This document shows, one piece after another, positions 1-11,400 of a stretch of 64,000 nt of DNA (within the stretch, counting starts at the first letter, position 1; every line of letters begins with the position of its first letter). Origin of the DNA: Aquila chrysaetos chrysaetos (Eukaryota > Chordata > Aves > Accipitriformes > Accipitridae); NCBI RefSeq assembly GCF_900496995.4, contig NC_044005.1, positions 18,357,363-18,421,362 on the forward strand, read 5' to 3'. Made by a program: the position numbers and the translations under genes. Under the pieces are notes generated by a model. That model did no database searches and had not been told where the DNA came from. It was given only the letters and a program-made list of their open reading frames with translations.

Positions 1-96
1 GCATGATATGTATTAGTTGCCTTATTTCTGGAAACTGTATTCAGGGCTATGGGTTTGATTTAGACATGCTGCTTTACCATTAAAGTGCTGCACCAT

Positions 97-1293
97 TGTG
101 GTGGGTTGACCCTGGCTGCAAGCCAGGTGCCTGCCAAAGCCATTCTATCACTCCCCCCTGCCCCCTCCTCAGCTGGACAGGGGAGAGAAAATATAACAAA
201 GGGTTTGTGGGTCGAGATAAGGACAGGGATAGATCACTCAACCAATTACCGTCACAGGCAAAACAGACTGAACTTGGGGAAAACTAATCTATTGCCAATC
301 AACCAGAGTAGTGTAATGAGAAATAAAACCAAATCTCAAAACACCTTCCCTCCACCCCTCCCTTCTTCCCAGGCACAGCTTCACTCCCAGATTTTCTACC
401 TACCCTCCCCCCCCTCCCGCCCCCCCAACGGCACAGGGGGACGGGGAATGGGGGTTACAATCAGTCCATCACACATTGTCTCTGCTGCTCCTTCCTCCTC
501 AGGGGCAGGACTCCTCACACTCTTCCCCTGCTCCAGCGTGGGGTCAATCCCATGGGAGACAGTCCTCCATGAACTTCTCCAACATGAGCCCTTTCTGTGG
601 GCTGCAGTTCTTCACAGACTGCTCCTGCATGGGTCCCGTCCTTCAGGCACAAACTGCTCCTGCGTGGGTCCCTTCCACGAGCTGCAGTCCTTCAGGCACA
701 AACTGCTCCAGCGTGGGTCCCGTGCCGGGTCACAAGTCCTGCCAGAAAACCTGCTCCAGCGTGGGCTCCTCTCTCCACGGGGCCACAGGTCCTGCTAGGA
801 GCCTGCTCCAGTGCAGGCTTCCCATGGGGTCACAGCCTCCTTCGGGCACCCACCTGCTCCAGTGTGGTGTCCTCCCCAGGCTGCTCCACTGTGGACCTCC
901 ATGGGCTGCAGAGGGACAGCCTGCCTCACCATGGTCTTCACCACCACCACCACGGGCTGCAGGGGAATCTCTGCTTTGACACCTGGAGCACCTCCTCCCC
1001 CTCCTTCTTCACTGACCCGGTGGTCTGCAGGGTTGTTCTCCTTACATGTTCTCACTCCTCCTTCTGGCTGCCGTTTCTGTGTGCCCTGCAACTTTTTTTT
1101 CCCTTCTTAAATATGTTATCATAGAGGTGCTACCACTATCGCTGATGGGCTTGGCCTTGGCTGGCGGCGGGTCTGTCTTGGAGCTGGCTGGCATTGGCTC
1201 TGTCGGACATAGGGGAAGCTTCTAGCAGCTTCTCACAGAAGCCACCCCTGTAGCCCCCCTGCTACCAAAACCTTGCCACAGAAACCCAGTACA
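97..1293. mobile_element. Solo LTR of an endogenous retrovirus (copy 1)
   Basis: The 1197-bp element starts TGTGGTGGGTT and ends CAGTACA. It is flanked by the 5-bp target duplication ACCAT at 92-96 and 1294-1298. It is closely similar to the element at 12786-14227 and matches a GC-rich LTR repeat I recognise from many bird genomes. No gag, pol or env sequence is attached, so it is a solo LTR left by recombination. The TG...CA ends and 5-bp duplication suit ERVL- or ERV1-like groups, but the class is not proven. On the - strand a TATTTAAG box lies about 190 bases in, so the LTR's own sense strand is probably -. Open frames inside it are GC-driven and not genes. Confidence 0.9.
530..900. repeat. 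GC-rich minisatellite-like repeats inside LTR copy 1
   Basis: The core CTGCTCC(A/T)GYGTGGG recurs about eight times, near 531, 624, 655, 703, 750, 805, 855 and 881, with spacers of roughly 25-90 bases. Copy 2 has the same array with one unit fewer in the middle, so unit number varies between copies. Confidence 0.7.
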
Positions 1294-1298
1294 ACCAT

Positions 1299-4200
1299 GT
1301 TACATTGTAAATGTAGGATGAATATTAAAAGCTGAGACCTGGTCTGGTGAAGCACAGTACTTTCATAGGATGAGGTCCCATTGTTAGCTGACTTAATGCT
1401 GAATTTGCTTACAGTTTAAGAAGAGGAGATATATCAGTAAAAATAATGCAGTGCTTTTACTGTAAAAATACTTTTCTTTTAGTAAAGGTTGAGCTAGTCA
1501 TCTCCTTGCTGTTTTGTGTACAGCATTCAGGAGGAGGATTTCACACCATTTTCTAGGGTGGTACATCTGTTCAAGATGTATATTTTTAAATAGAGTTCTA
1601 TAATTAGTTTTTTAAATTGTGTAGGCATGCAGAGGACTAGACAGATCCCATTATTCATTGTCAAGTGCCCAAGTAGTTTCTCTTGACAGTCATCTGTTTC
1701 TTGTAAATATTTATCTGTTCAAAGCTAGATATGGTCTAGGGGCATGAAGTAGCTATTGCTTTTTAACAGCATTTAAGAGATTGGTGCCTTTTAGTGTAGA
1801 AGTGGGGTAGAAATTTCTGCTTCCTGCTTCTGATGCTGCTGCCCTATGAAGGAATGCAGGCAGGTCAAAAAGGGGCTCTTCAAAATTCTTTCTTTGAGGG
1901 ATACAGAGCCACCAGCTGTTGTGAACCCAGGGAGGCTATGCTGGTGCATCTCTACCTCTGCCTCTGGCAAAAAGCAGTTGTGTGGTGGCACTTTTATAGC
2001 AGTGTTTTATCTATTTGTAAGGGTTAATAGCATGGTTTGCAATACTTCTGAAGTTAAATCTTGTAAGTAGCTCAGGATACACAAGGTTTGAAAGGTGTTT
2101 TCGTATCTTGTGGTGATTCATGTGCAAGTAATACCTCACGGCAGCCTTCAGGGAAGAAAGAAATTGAGACTTGTGGTGTCCTAGTTTTTCTTTAGCGGAA
2201 TGTAAGAGAATATTCTGCATAGTCAAATTTGCAATTAGAATCCAAAATACTTCAAATAGAAATGAGCTGGCATGTTCTCTTGGAGCAGAATGTATCATTA
2301 TAGAGTGACCAAAGTGTAGTTATACTTTTCCTGTGACATGTAATTGATACTCTTTAAATGGAGCAGAAATTCTGGGCTTGTCTCTATCAGCAGGAGACCG
2401 ACTCTCTACTTTTTTGTTGTAATACCTAGTATAGCACATGGGAGGAATTTTTATGGTGGATATTGCAGCACAACCTCTTTGTTGAAGTAGTCTTGAGTTA
2501 CTGCTGTTCTCTTCATTTAAATTGATATTTTTTTTAATGTCTTAAAATTTCAGTATGATTAATAACACGTTGCCTGATCAAGCAAAATTTAATGTAGCAT
2601 GGATAAAATGGTTAGAGGGCTTTCCTCAAAGAAAGCAAAGTTCCTTCCCAAAGTTTTCACTAATAGATGAATCATAAAACCATTTTGTTGCATGATTTGG
2701 GGGAGTTTTAATTAGCTTGGCATAAAAGCCAATGTATAAGGTTACTTAGAATTATTGAAGCTTAAATAATAAAACAGTTTACAGAAATCTTAGATTGCTA
2801 CAGTTGCCGTGCTCTCAAAGACAACTTTGAATTGTTCCTGTCTCTCAAAGTTCAAGAAATGCTTACCTGAAATAACATGGTAACTAAAAGCACTCTGTTT
2901 TGACAGACTGGCCCATAACATCACTGTCAAAATAGCATAGCAAAATAGCATCACATCAAATCTACCTGAAACAAATGGAACTGTGAGAAAGCAATGATAG
3001 AACAAGTTATAAAAGCCCCAAAAACTCTGGTGGTGGGATGTGTTTTGAACTTAAAGACCCAAAAAAGACAACAAGTAGTGAAGCTACAGAAGTGTACTAA
3101 TGGAATTGTTAACTGTTCCCATCAGAAAATGGACAAATACTATTTCAGATGAACCTGCAATTGTTATTATCTGTATACCATTTGCAAATTTTCTTCTGGT
3201 TTCTTCTTTTGTCTGGAAGTAGTTGGGTGTTCGTACATTTTTTTTTTTTTCTTTTTCTGTCATGTCTGAGGTTTTTCACCATCTGGCTTAGAGTGAAAAT
3301 TCTGTAAATAAAGTTAAATTAGAAAAGAACCCTTTAATGTGAGAGTCATGCTTCTGTTTAAACTATAGTTTTTAACTACTTTTTAATTAAAACACTACTT
3401 CAGTTTTCCATTACTTCTAGAAATGCAGATTGATTCCTCTTTTTCTTACTAAATTGCTGTCAGTGTTACTGTATAGTAGGCTCAAACTGGCAATCAGCAA
3501 AGGTTCGTTTACCAGAACAGGTCAGGTATGTAACACAGATAACGTTGAGGTGAATCCGTTTTTCATTTCATGACATGTTTCATTCATAACATAACTTCAC
3601 TGTAAGTAATTTTTGAGGGGACAAATAATTATATGTATACTTTAATTGTATAATGCTCTGTTCAAAGGACATCTTTAATACTACAGTAAAACTTTCATTC
3701 TCCATATTCTTTTAAATGGGGTGTACGCACAAATTATCATCTATAGTTCTGTGGAAAGGAGTCCATTTTTTGTGTTTGACTTTTGGCATTACTTGATTAT
3801 CATATGACAGGATTTTTACTTTCTTATTAAATTTGCATTGAAAATTAATTCATTGTCCTCAATTTCCCTGAATGTTTTGGTACTGTGTTCTCTTTTTTAC
3901 CATTTTTTCTTGTGACTGTGATAACTGTCTGATGTCAGGTATGCTTTTCTTGTTGAAATGACACTTAATGCTAGAAGAACAGAATTTGAAAAACATTTTG
4001 AAGGTGGAGGGGGGAGGTGCTACTATTTCACTGAGAACATACAAGTTTTTAAAAAGGCTGTATTTTTCACTTCCTATAGTTAATACAATGATATTTGTAA
4101 CATTATGACCACAGTGTTCTCCTCCTGCTTAGGTGAGTGTTCCATGTGCTGCAGAGCTACGTCAACTGGCACTGGTTGGTTCTTAAAATTGAGTAAATTT

Positions 4201-4419
4201 TAAAAAAAAGTATAAACTTTGTAGATGCAAAAAGAAATTATTTTTGTTCTGAATGGCCAGAGAAGGCTTCAGTCAGGTTTCCAACTTGTTGAATTATGTG
4301 ATCTGAGGAGAAGGAAAACCTGTGTAACCTGCAGAGGCATTAATGGACTGTTTAGGTGTTATGGACCTTCCCTTTAAATTTAAAGAATAAACGTGTTCCA
4401 TTTTCCTTTTTGCCTTCAG
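1299..4419 (+). other. BTBD7: BTBD7 intron, 3' part
   Basis: AT-rich intronic DNA between LTR copy 1 and the BTB exon. A polypyrimidine tract (TTTTCCTTTTTGCCTTCAG) precedes the acceptor. I see no gene, and no repeat I can name. The BTBD7 start exon is not here. Confidence 0.7.
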
Positions 4420-5499
4420 GGACATCATCCTACTCTCATCAAGGTTATGGCTGTGAATCAAAGCTGTATAGCCTTGACCATGGCCATGAGAAACCTCAAG
4501 ACAAGAAAAAGAAAACCTCTGGCCTTGCCACCCTCAAAAAGAAATTCATTAAACGTCGGAAATCTAGCCGATCTGCTGATCATGCCAAGCAGATGCGTGA
4601 GCTCCTCTCAGGCTGGGATGTCAGAGATGTTAATGCATTAGTAGAAGAATATGAAGGGACTTCAGCCTTGAAGGAACTTTATCTACAAGCTAATTTGGCA
4701 AGACCAGAAGCCAGAACGCTACAAAAAGACATGGCTGAACTTTATCAGTACAAATATTGTACTGATGTAGACTTAATATTTCAAGAAACTTGTTTTCCTG
4801 TGCATCGTGCGATATTGGCAGCAAGATGTCCATTTTTTAAGACGCTGCTTTCTTCCTCACCAGAGTATGGGGCAGAAATAATAATGGATATTAACACAGC
4901 TGGCATAGATATGCCTATGTTTTCAGCTTTGTTACACTACCTTTATACAGGCGAGTTTGGAATGGAGGATTCAAGATTCCAAAATGTTGATATCCTTGTG
5001 CAGCTTAGTGAAGAATTTGGAACACCAAATTCCTTAGATGTTGACATGCGTGCACTGTTTGATTACATGTGCTACTATGATGTGGTTCTTAGCTTTTCAT
5101 CCAACTCTGACTTAGTTGAAACTTTTGGTGGAAGTCAGAACTGTCTAGATGAAGAGCTCAGAGCTCACAAAGCTATTATTTCATCACGATCTCCATTTTT
5201 TCGTCACTTGCTGCAGAGGAGGATACGAACTGGTGAAGAAATCACAGACCGAACTCTACGAACTCCAACTAGAATTATATTGGATGAATCTATCATACCA
5301 AAAAAATATGCTAAGGTCATTTTGAACTGTATGTATACAGATGTGGTGGACCTCTCAGTTTTGCACTCTAGCCCTTCAGTGGGCAGTTTAAGTGAAGTTC
5401 AGGCTCTTGTAGCAGGAAAACTAAACATGACTAGGGCTGAAGAAGCTATGGAGCTTTATCACATAGCACTGTTCTTGGAGTTTAACATGCTTGCACAAG
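4420..5499 (+). CDS. BTBD7: BTBD7 coding exon with both BTB domains
   Basis: This exon starts after the acceptor ending at 4419 with two bases of a split glycine codon, and ends one base into a codon before GT at 5500. It encodes about 360 residues, roughly human residues 28-387. A basic segment (KKKFIKRRKSSRS) comes first. The first BTB domain begins near 4758 (TDVDLIFQ...FPVHRAILAARCPFF) and the second near 5074 (YYDVVLSFSS...LRAHKAIISSRSPFF). The open frame continues upstream to an ATG at 4356, but that part is intron: it runs through the polypyrimidine tract and does not resemble BTBD7. Confidence 0.96.
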
Positions 5500-8400
5500 G
5501 TATGTAATACTGTCCTTGCTGTAGAATATATGACCTTATTAGAACAATTTTTTAGCAATTTTGCAGTGTAAGTATGCCTATTGAGTCTTGCTATCAGTGG
5601 CTGACAATTCCTTTAAGAAGAATTTCTTTTCCATCTAAGTTGTAGATAATACATCTGTGTTTTCTGAAGAGAAGAAATGCCATGTAAGAGCTTTTAACGA
5701 TATTGCATGTCATTATTGAAGCATGCTGTTTATGTCAAATATGTATAACTGGTCTTGCTATTTCTGATCTCTGTCTACTTTCATCTAGAATCCATTTTCT
5801 GGGTGTAAATGACAGGGGGAGGATACAAGAGATCCTTGTTGAGAGGAGGAATTATTTAGACTTGTTATGAAGTGTCCCTATGTGTTAACAGGGCTGTAAA
5901 CTTGAATGATTATTTCTGTAGTTTGTCAAAGGGGGCACACCAAGCCTGCAATCTTGCTGTTGGAAGGTAAATTTAAACGGCTTAACTGCACTAGTCCTAG
6001 GTCTCTAGTATCTATTTCTTGATGTACAGAACTGAAGGCAGGGGCAGTCAGTATTTTCAGACTTAAAAGCTTAGAAAGTTTCACTTCTGTCCATTATTCT
6101 TGAAGATCACTCAAATCTTGATAATGTACTTCCTGCACATGGAGGCTGGCCAGGGTTATTGCAATCTCTGGCGAGGTGTTGGAGCACTGACCGGTGAACT
6201 AGTAACACCTCTTGTAGTGGCAGGAGCTTTGCTTGCTGTTTCATCTGTTGGTGTTTAAACTCTTTAGTGGCCATATTATACATAATGGGATATGGCAGTT
6301 GCTTCAGGCCTTGCTGGTGGGGGATGAGAACTTTGCTTTTGAGCTGAGAAATGGAGAATGGAATTCACCGAGATATCAGCAACATGATTTGTTTAAGCTA
6401 GTTTAATTTTTTTTTAAGAAAATAACTTTTTACAGTAGATCTGCACATCTGTAACTTCTAGCTATCAAATGAAATTTGACAAGATTGAAATCTTTATAGT
6501 ATAAACTATCAAGTAGACTTCAGTAAAATAGGAGGCTTTTTAAGGAGTGGGCAGGAAAAAGCAGGTATAAGCACTGCAGGAAGAGATCATACTTGGGTAT
6601 ACAATGGGTTATCCTAATAGTATATCAAACTAAGTGATAAAGATATGGGAAACTAATCAGAACTATTGTATCTTCTGTAGAGGTTGGTATTAGGAAACAA
6701 ATTTTCAGATGGTGCTGAAAGTTGAAATAATCCTACTGCAATAAAAGTGGCAGAAAACAAAGGAGATGAGTTTTCCAAGATATGCTGCTACAGGAATGCA
6801 AATGAGGTGTTCTTAGGCTCAGAATCATCGAATTGTAGAGCAGCCCAGGTTGGAAGGGGCTTCGAAAGATCATCTTGTTCAACCTTTCGTGGGAAAGGGA
6901 GCCTAGGTGAGATTATCTAGCACCCTGTCCAATCACATCTTGAGAACCTCCAGTGATGGGGACTATACCATGTCCCTGAGGAGGTTGTTCCAGTGAATGA
7001 TTGTTCTCACTGTAAAAAATGTCTTTCATTGAGATGTCTCCTGGTGCAACATGTACCTGTTGTCCCTTGTTTTCTCCATGTGGCTTCTTGTGAAGAGAGA
7101 GCCTCTGTTTTCTTTGTAGCTGCCCTTTAGGTACTGGAATACTGTGATGACGTGCCCCCCAAGCCTTCTCTTCTCAAGGGAGAAAAGACCTAACTCCTTC
7201 AGTCTTTCCTCATAGGCTGGGTTCTCCAGCCCGTTGATCATCTTTGTGGCACTCCTTTGGACCCTTTCTGGACTGTCTGCATTTTTCTTATTTTTGTTGT
7301 TGTTCTCCTCCAAGTACACCTATAAACTTAATGTTGAATGGAATGCAGAAGTGACAAAAAGTTTTACTGTAGTTGAACTTTAGTGTTAAATTCATTCCTA
7401 TACAATATTCGCAAGTTAATAGTCCTTGAGAACCGGACAACCCTGTAGATCAGCTGAAAGCAAGAAAGGAAAATGAGTTGAAATTAAAAAGGTGATATAA
7501 GTATACAGTTTCTCAGTTTTGGTGTATGCGCATATACAAGTGCTAAAAGGATTTAGTGTGCTCAGGGAATACTAATGAGGGAATTAAACTGTGAATGAAG
7601 CCCTCAGTAAGACACTGAATAATTACGCACTGTTTCATAAATGAACAGGGTGTAATTCTTTCCCTCAGATTGGAAACCTATACTGGAACAACTGTGATCT
7701 AGAAGTGCTCTGATGAAGCATTACAAGTTATATCAAAGCAGATAAGCAATGATAGATAGAGGACTTCAAAGAGAAACTTCGGCAGACATATATAGGAAAA
7801 ATGGCTTTTATATTTTAGGTGTTAGTAAATGGTGAAAAACAGAAGTGATGTTTTATTTGATGCTGAGTTTCATTATTTCTGCTCACTTTAAATTGAGCGT
7901 GCTTGGAGCAGCACGTCCTAAACTGGCACTCTTTTCAGTAGTGCACTACAGATCCATGTTGCTCTGGAGTATATATTCTGTGAGTCAGCGGTAACAAGAT
8001 CTTAACTTTTCCCTGGAGGTTTTTCCCCAACACTACCTCTAGGGGAGGAAGAAGAAAGGCAGCCGCAGGAGCTGCACTGGGCTTGCAACATCTTGGCAGC
8101 ACACTCAGGTGGCTGGAAGCAGCGAGTGCAGCAGTCTGGGCTCAGTCTTCGTGGCCCTCTGGATGAACCAGAGCTGTAGCATTTTGGGGGCGGTCACTGG
8201 GAGGATGTAGAGGGATGCACTGGCCTTCAGAGGTCTTTTCTTCTTTCCCTGGTAAATCTGTGTCTGACCACAAAAGTGGTGAGCTGTGGGGTGGGGAGAT
8301 GGTTATACATAGGGGAGAAGTGCAGTAAAATCAGGCAAGGGTTGAAATTGATTATATTATCCAATACTAGCAAATGTAAATTTGGCACCCCTTCAGATAC

Positions 8401-11400
8401 TGAAATTCTAGATGTTAACTTGAACTAACTAGGATTCTACAAATCAGTGCTGCGTTCCCTAGCTACAGGAGAAAGCAGTAAGCAGTCTGTAGAAAATCTG
8501 TATACACCAGCGAAGTCAGCATCTACTAGTTTCATTCTTAATCTGCTGAGTTCAGGTTTAGGTCATTGATACTGTGCTGACACTGAAGAATTGTTCTGGT
8601 ATAATCTTTTAACTAAAATTAAAAGGAAGCTTATTTGATAAGGGAAAACTATATGCCTGCGCTTGACTAACAGATCACTTAACAAAGTATGCGCTTTAGT
8701 AGTGGCCACCGTTCTTGTTTTGGCACTTAACCGTAGCACTTTGTCCTCCCTTATTGTAATATTTAACATGAAGTAGATGAGAGATCTTTGTTTCAGTAGT
8801 GTCCCTCCCATTCCCTGATTTCATAGCTAGCATGCTTCTGTGCTGGAAGCTGTCACTCAAACATCTGACTTCTAGAAGTTATGTGGAGTGATGCTGGAAG
8901 AGACAGCATTGCGTAGGTGTTGGAGACCACTGAGCAGGCAGTTCTCATGAAATCTGTTAGCTGGGTCCTCTGAAAGCACTTTTCTACTTTGTTGTGCTGC
9001 AGGTGTCCAGTTTTGCCCAAGTTCTGACCAATCCCATCAGTTGATTTTTGCAGTAGCTAATGTCTTAAGTTTCTTCTCTAGATTTCCACACACCCTGGCT
9101 CAAGTTTTTTGATTCAGTTCACTCATGCTAGCCAATTGCAAACTTGCTAAAGCTCGTCTCCCTGGTTTCCTGAAAAATATTTTGGGCTCATTATATGTAA
9201 GTCTGGATACTCTTTCCAACTCATTTTGCTCACTTTTACTCGGTTTTGGCTGGGTATTTGTAACTGAGTGTCAAGTGAAGTTGATGTATTTTAAAGCTTC
9301 TGATCAACTGTTTTTACTTTCAACAGATTTTAGTTTGATTTGTCTTCAGGGACCTTTCTAAGTATCCAGATGTTGTAATTTTTCTTCAGTTTCAGCAGAT
9401 GATTCAGCTTTGACTCTTTCCACAGAAATCTTTCTGTTCCTAAAACAGTGATACTGATTTTTTTGACTGTTGTATGGTAATAGATGGTTTCCCTATGAAG
9501 TCAGTGATAGTATGGGTACGTGCTATGAATCTTTACTGTCCAAGTAAAGCAAGACTATGTTATTTAGAATTTATTCTGCCTTCACCTTGATTTGTTTCAG
9601 CTGATGATTGTCACTTATCTTCCAAGAGAAACTGAATTGGATCTTTGAATGGACTAATTTGAATAAATGAACTAATCAGCAAGCATATCTCATCTATAGA
9701 GCTGATCATACTGAAACCCATTTGTACCTAATAGGACTGAGACTGCTGTGAGGGGTGCTGCAGTACTTGTTGACTATCAAAAAGGGAAGCTCTTCACTGC
9801 TTTCACAGAGGCTGTGACGGTTAGAGCCCTCTCCAGGAGGTTCAAGCACATCCCTTAGTGGAACATTTCTGTGCTCTGCCTACTTATTTCTGCACTCTGC
9901 TCCTGCTTTTGTGTCTTCGTGCTGCCTTGCTGCTCTCTGTCAACTGTACTGGTGTGATCGTTTTAACACACTGACTCACAAAGATCGGGTTTAAAATCAC
10001 TGATCCCTTCCTCTTCTGTAGCACAGTTATTAAAACCAGATCAGTTCCCTAGTCCTGTTCATCAGTGTTGTTAAAATAATCCCCCCTTCCAGTCTTACTG
10101 CACTGCCACATCCACTGCTGTTGCAGAGTTTGGCTTCAGGTATCTTAATTTTTATTAGATAGCTATATTAAATATATGAATGCTCTTCTGCATATTGGCC
10201 CTGTTGCTTACTGTCATGAATAGTCTCACTGAGGTGGTGGTATGGTATGTTTTTCTGTTACAGGTTTTTGGATACTGGGACCCTATGAAATAGTTTTGCC
10301 TGGGAGTCTTTTCTGCCTGCTGGATTCCAAAAAGTTTTCTAAAGTAAAATTGACAAAAAATAACTTAATTTCAGATTTTCTGCTTTCCTTTTATTTTTAG
10401 GTGTTGACTTTACCCTTGACAAGAATAAGAACTAAGAAACTTTTCTTTTAAAGCCATATTCAGTAGCACAGCCTTTGATCTAGAGGCAGATATTGCCTGA
10501 CATCAAAAGTACCCTTGATCTCAGCAGGACTGAAATACTGAAATGCCAGGAAGCCCACAGTACCAGTATTAAATACACACAAATGTATTGTGGGAAGATT
10601 AGGGCAAATGTGTCAGTTATATATCAGTGCAGTAGGAATGCTCAAAGGAACTAGTCTGGCACTTATAACTTCAAAATAAATTGGGTATGATTAAGTAAAT
10701 ATTAACATAAATCTGACCTATTATCTCCTTACAATGATTCACTTGTACTCAAGCCTGAAATTATTGCTTAGGTTTTAAATTATGAGGACGAAGACTGGAG
10801 AAAGCAGAAAGGATCTTCCTTAGAGCAGTTGCATTCCAGGGTTATATGCAAGGATGAAGAATTTGGCTGAGTTGTGCAATTGGGCACATCCAAGTTGTTC
10901 ACAATGTCATAGTTTGCAGAGAAACAGATCTGGCCATTGTTTTCAGGTTTTTCTTTCAGCCACCTGTGTTCTAGGAATTATATGGCTTAAATACTGAACA
11001 GTGATGGCTAGCAGTGGTCCCTCTAAACATCAGCTCTTCCTCCCTCAGCCCTTCATTGTTCCCATGTTAACTTCTTCCCTCTGGTTTGTTATGGTTGACT
11101 TGGTAGCTTTTTGTTTGACCCATGACTGTTTTCTGTTTAAGCTGGATCAGCTATGCTGCCTGTTGCTGCTGCTGAATGTGCTTCTTAAGGAATGATGAAG
11201 CCCAGTCAAGGGCCATTATCAACTGGTGGCTGCAAGAAGCCAAAGATGTAGATGCAGATTTCAGGCTTCCTAAATTCATGCATTTCACATGTGGCAGGAG
11301 CAGAAGAGTAAACTCATTTTCATTGTTTAGGAGAGAAAACATTAAAGAGCTTTTGCCACAAATATTGAATGCTTTAAACGTGTACCAGTTACCTGACATT

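Noticed and set aside
85..1124. Overlapping open frames in LTR copy 1, and the equivalent frames at 13399-14401
   Set aside because: They are GC-rich frames inside a solo LTR, open on both strands, with repeated CTGCTCC units. None shows gag, pro, pol or env features.
4356..4419. ATG at 4356 as the BTBD7 start
   Set aside because: The segment up to 4419 contains the polypyrimidine tract and acceptor and does not encode the conserved BTBD7 N terminus, which belongs to an exon outside the window.
7026..7319. 97-codon frame on the - strand as a host gene
   Set aside because: It is the C-terminal reverse-transcriptase remnant of a CR1 LINE.
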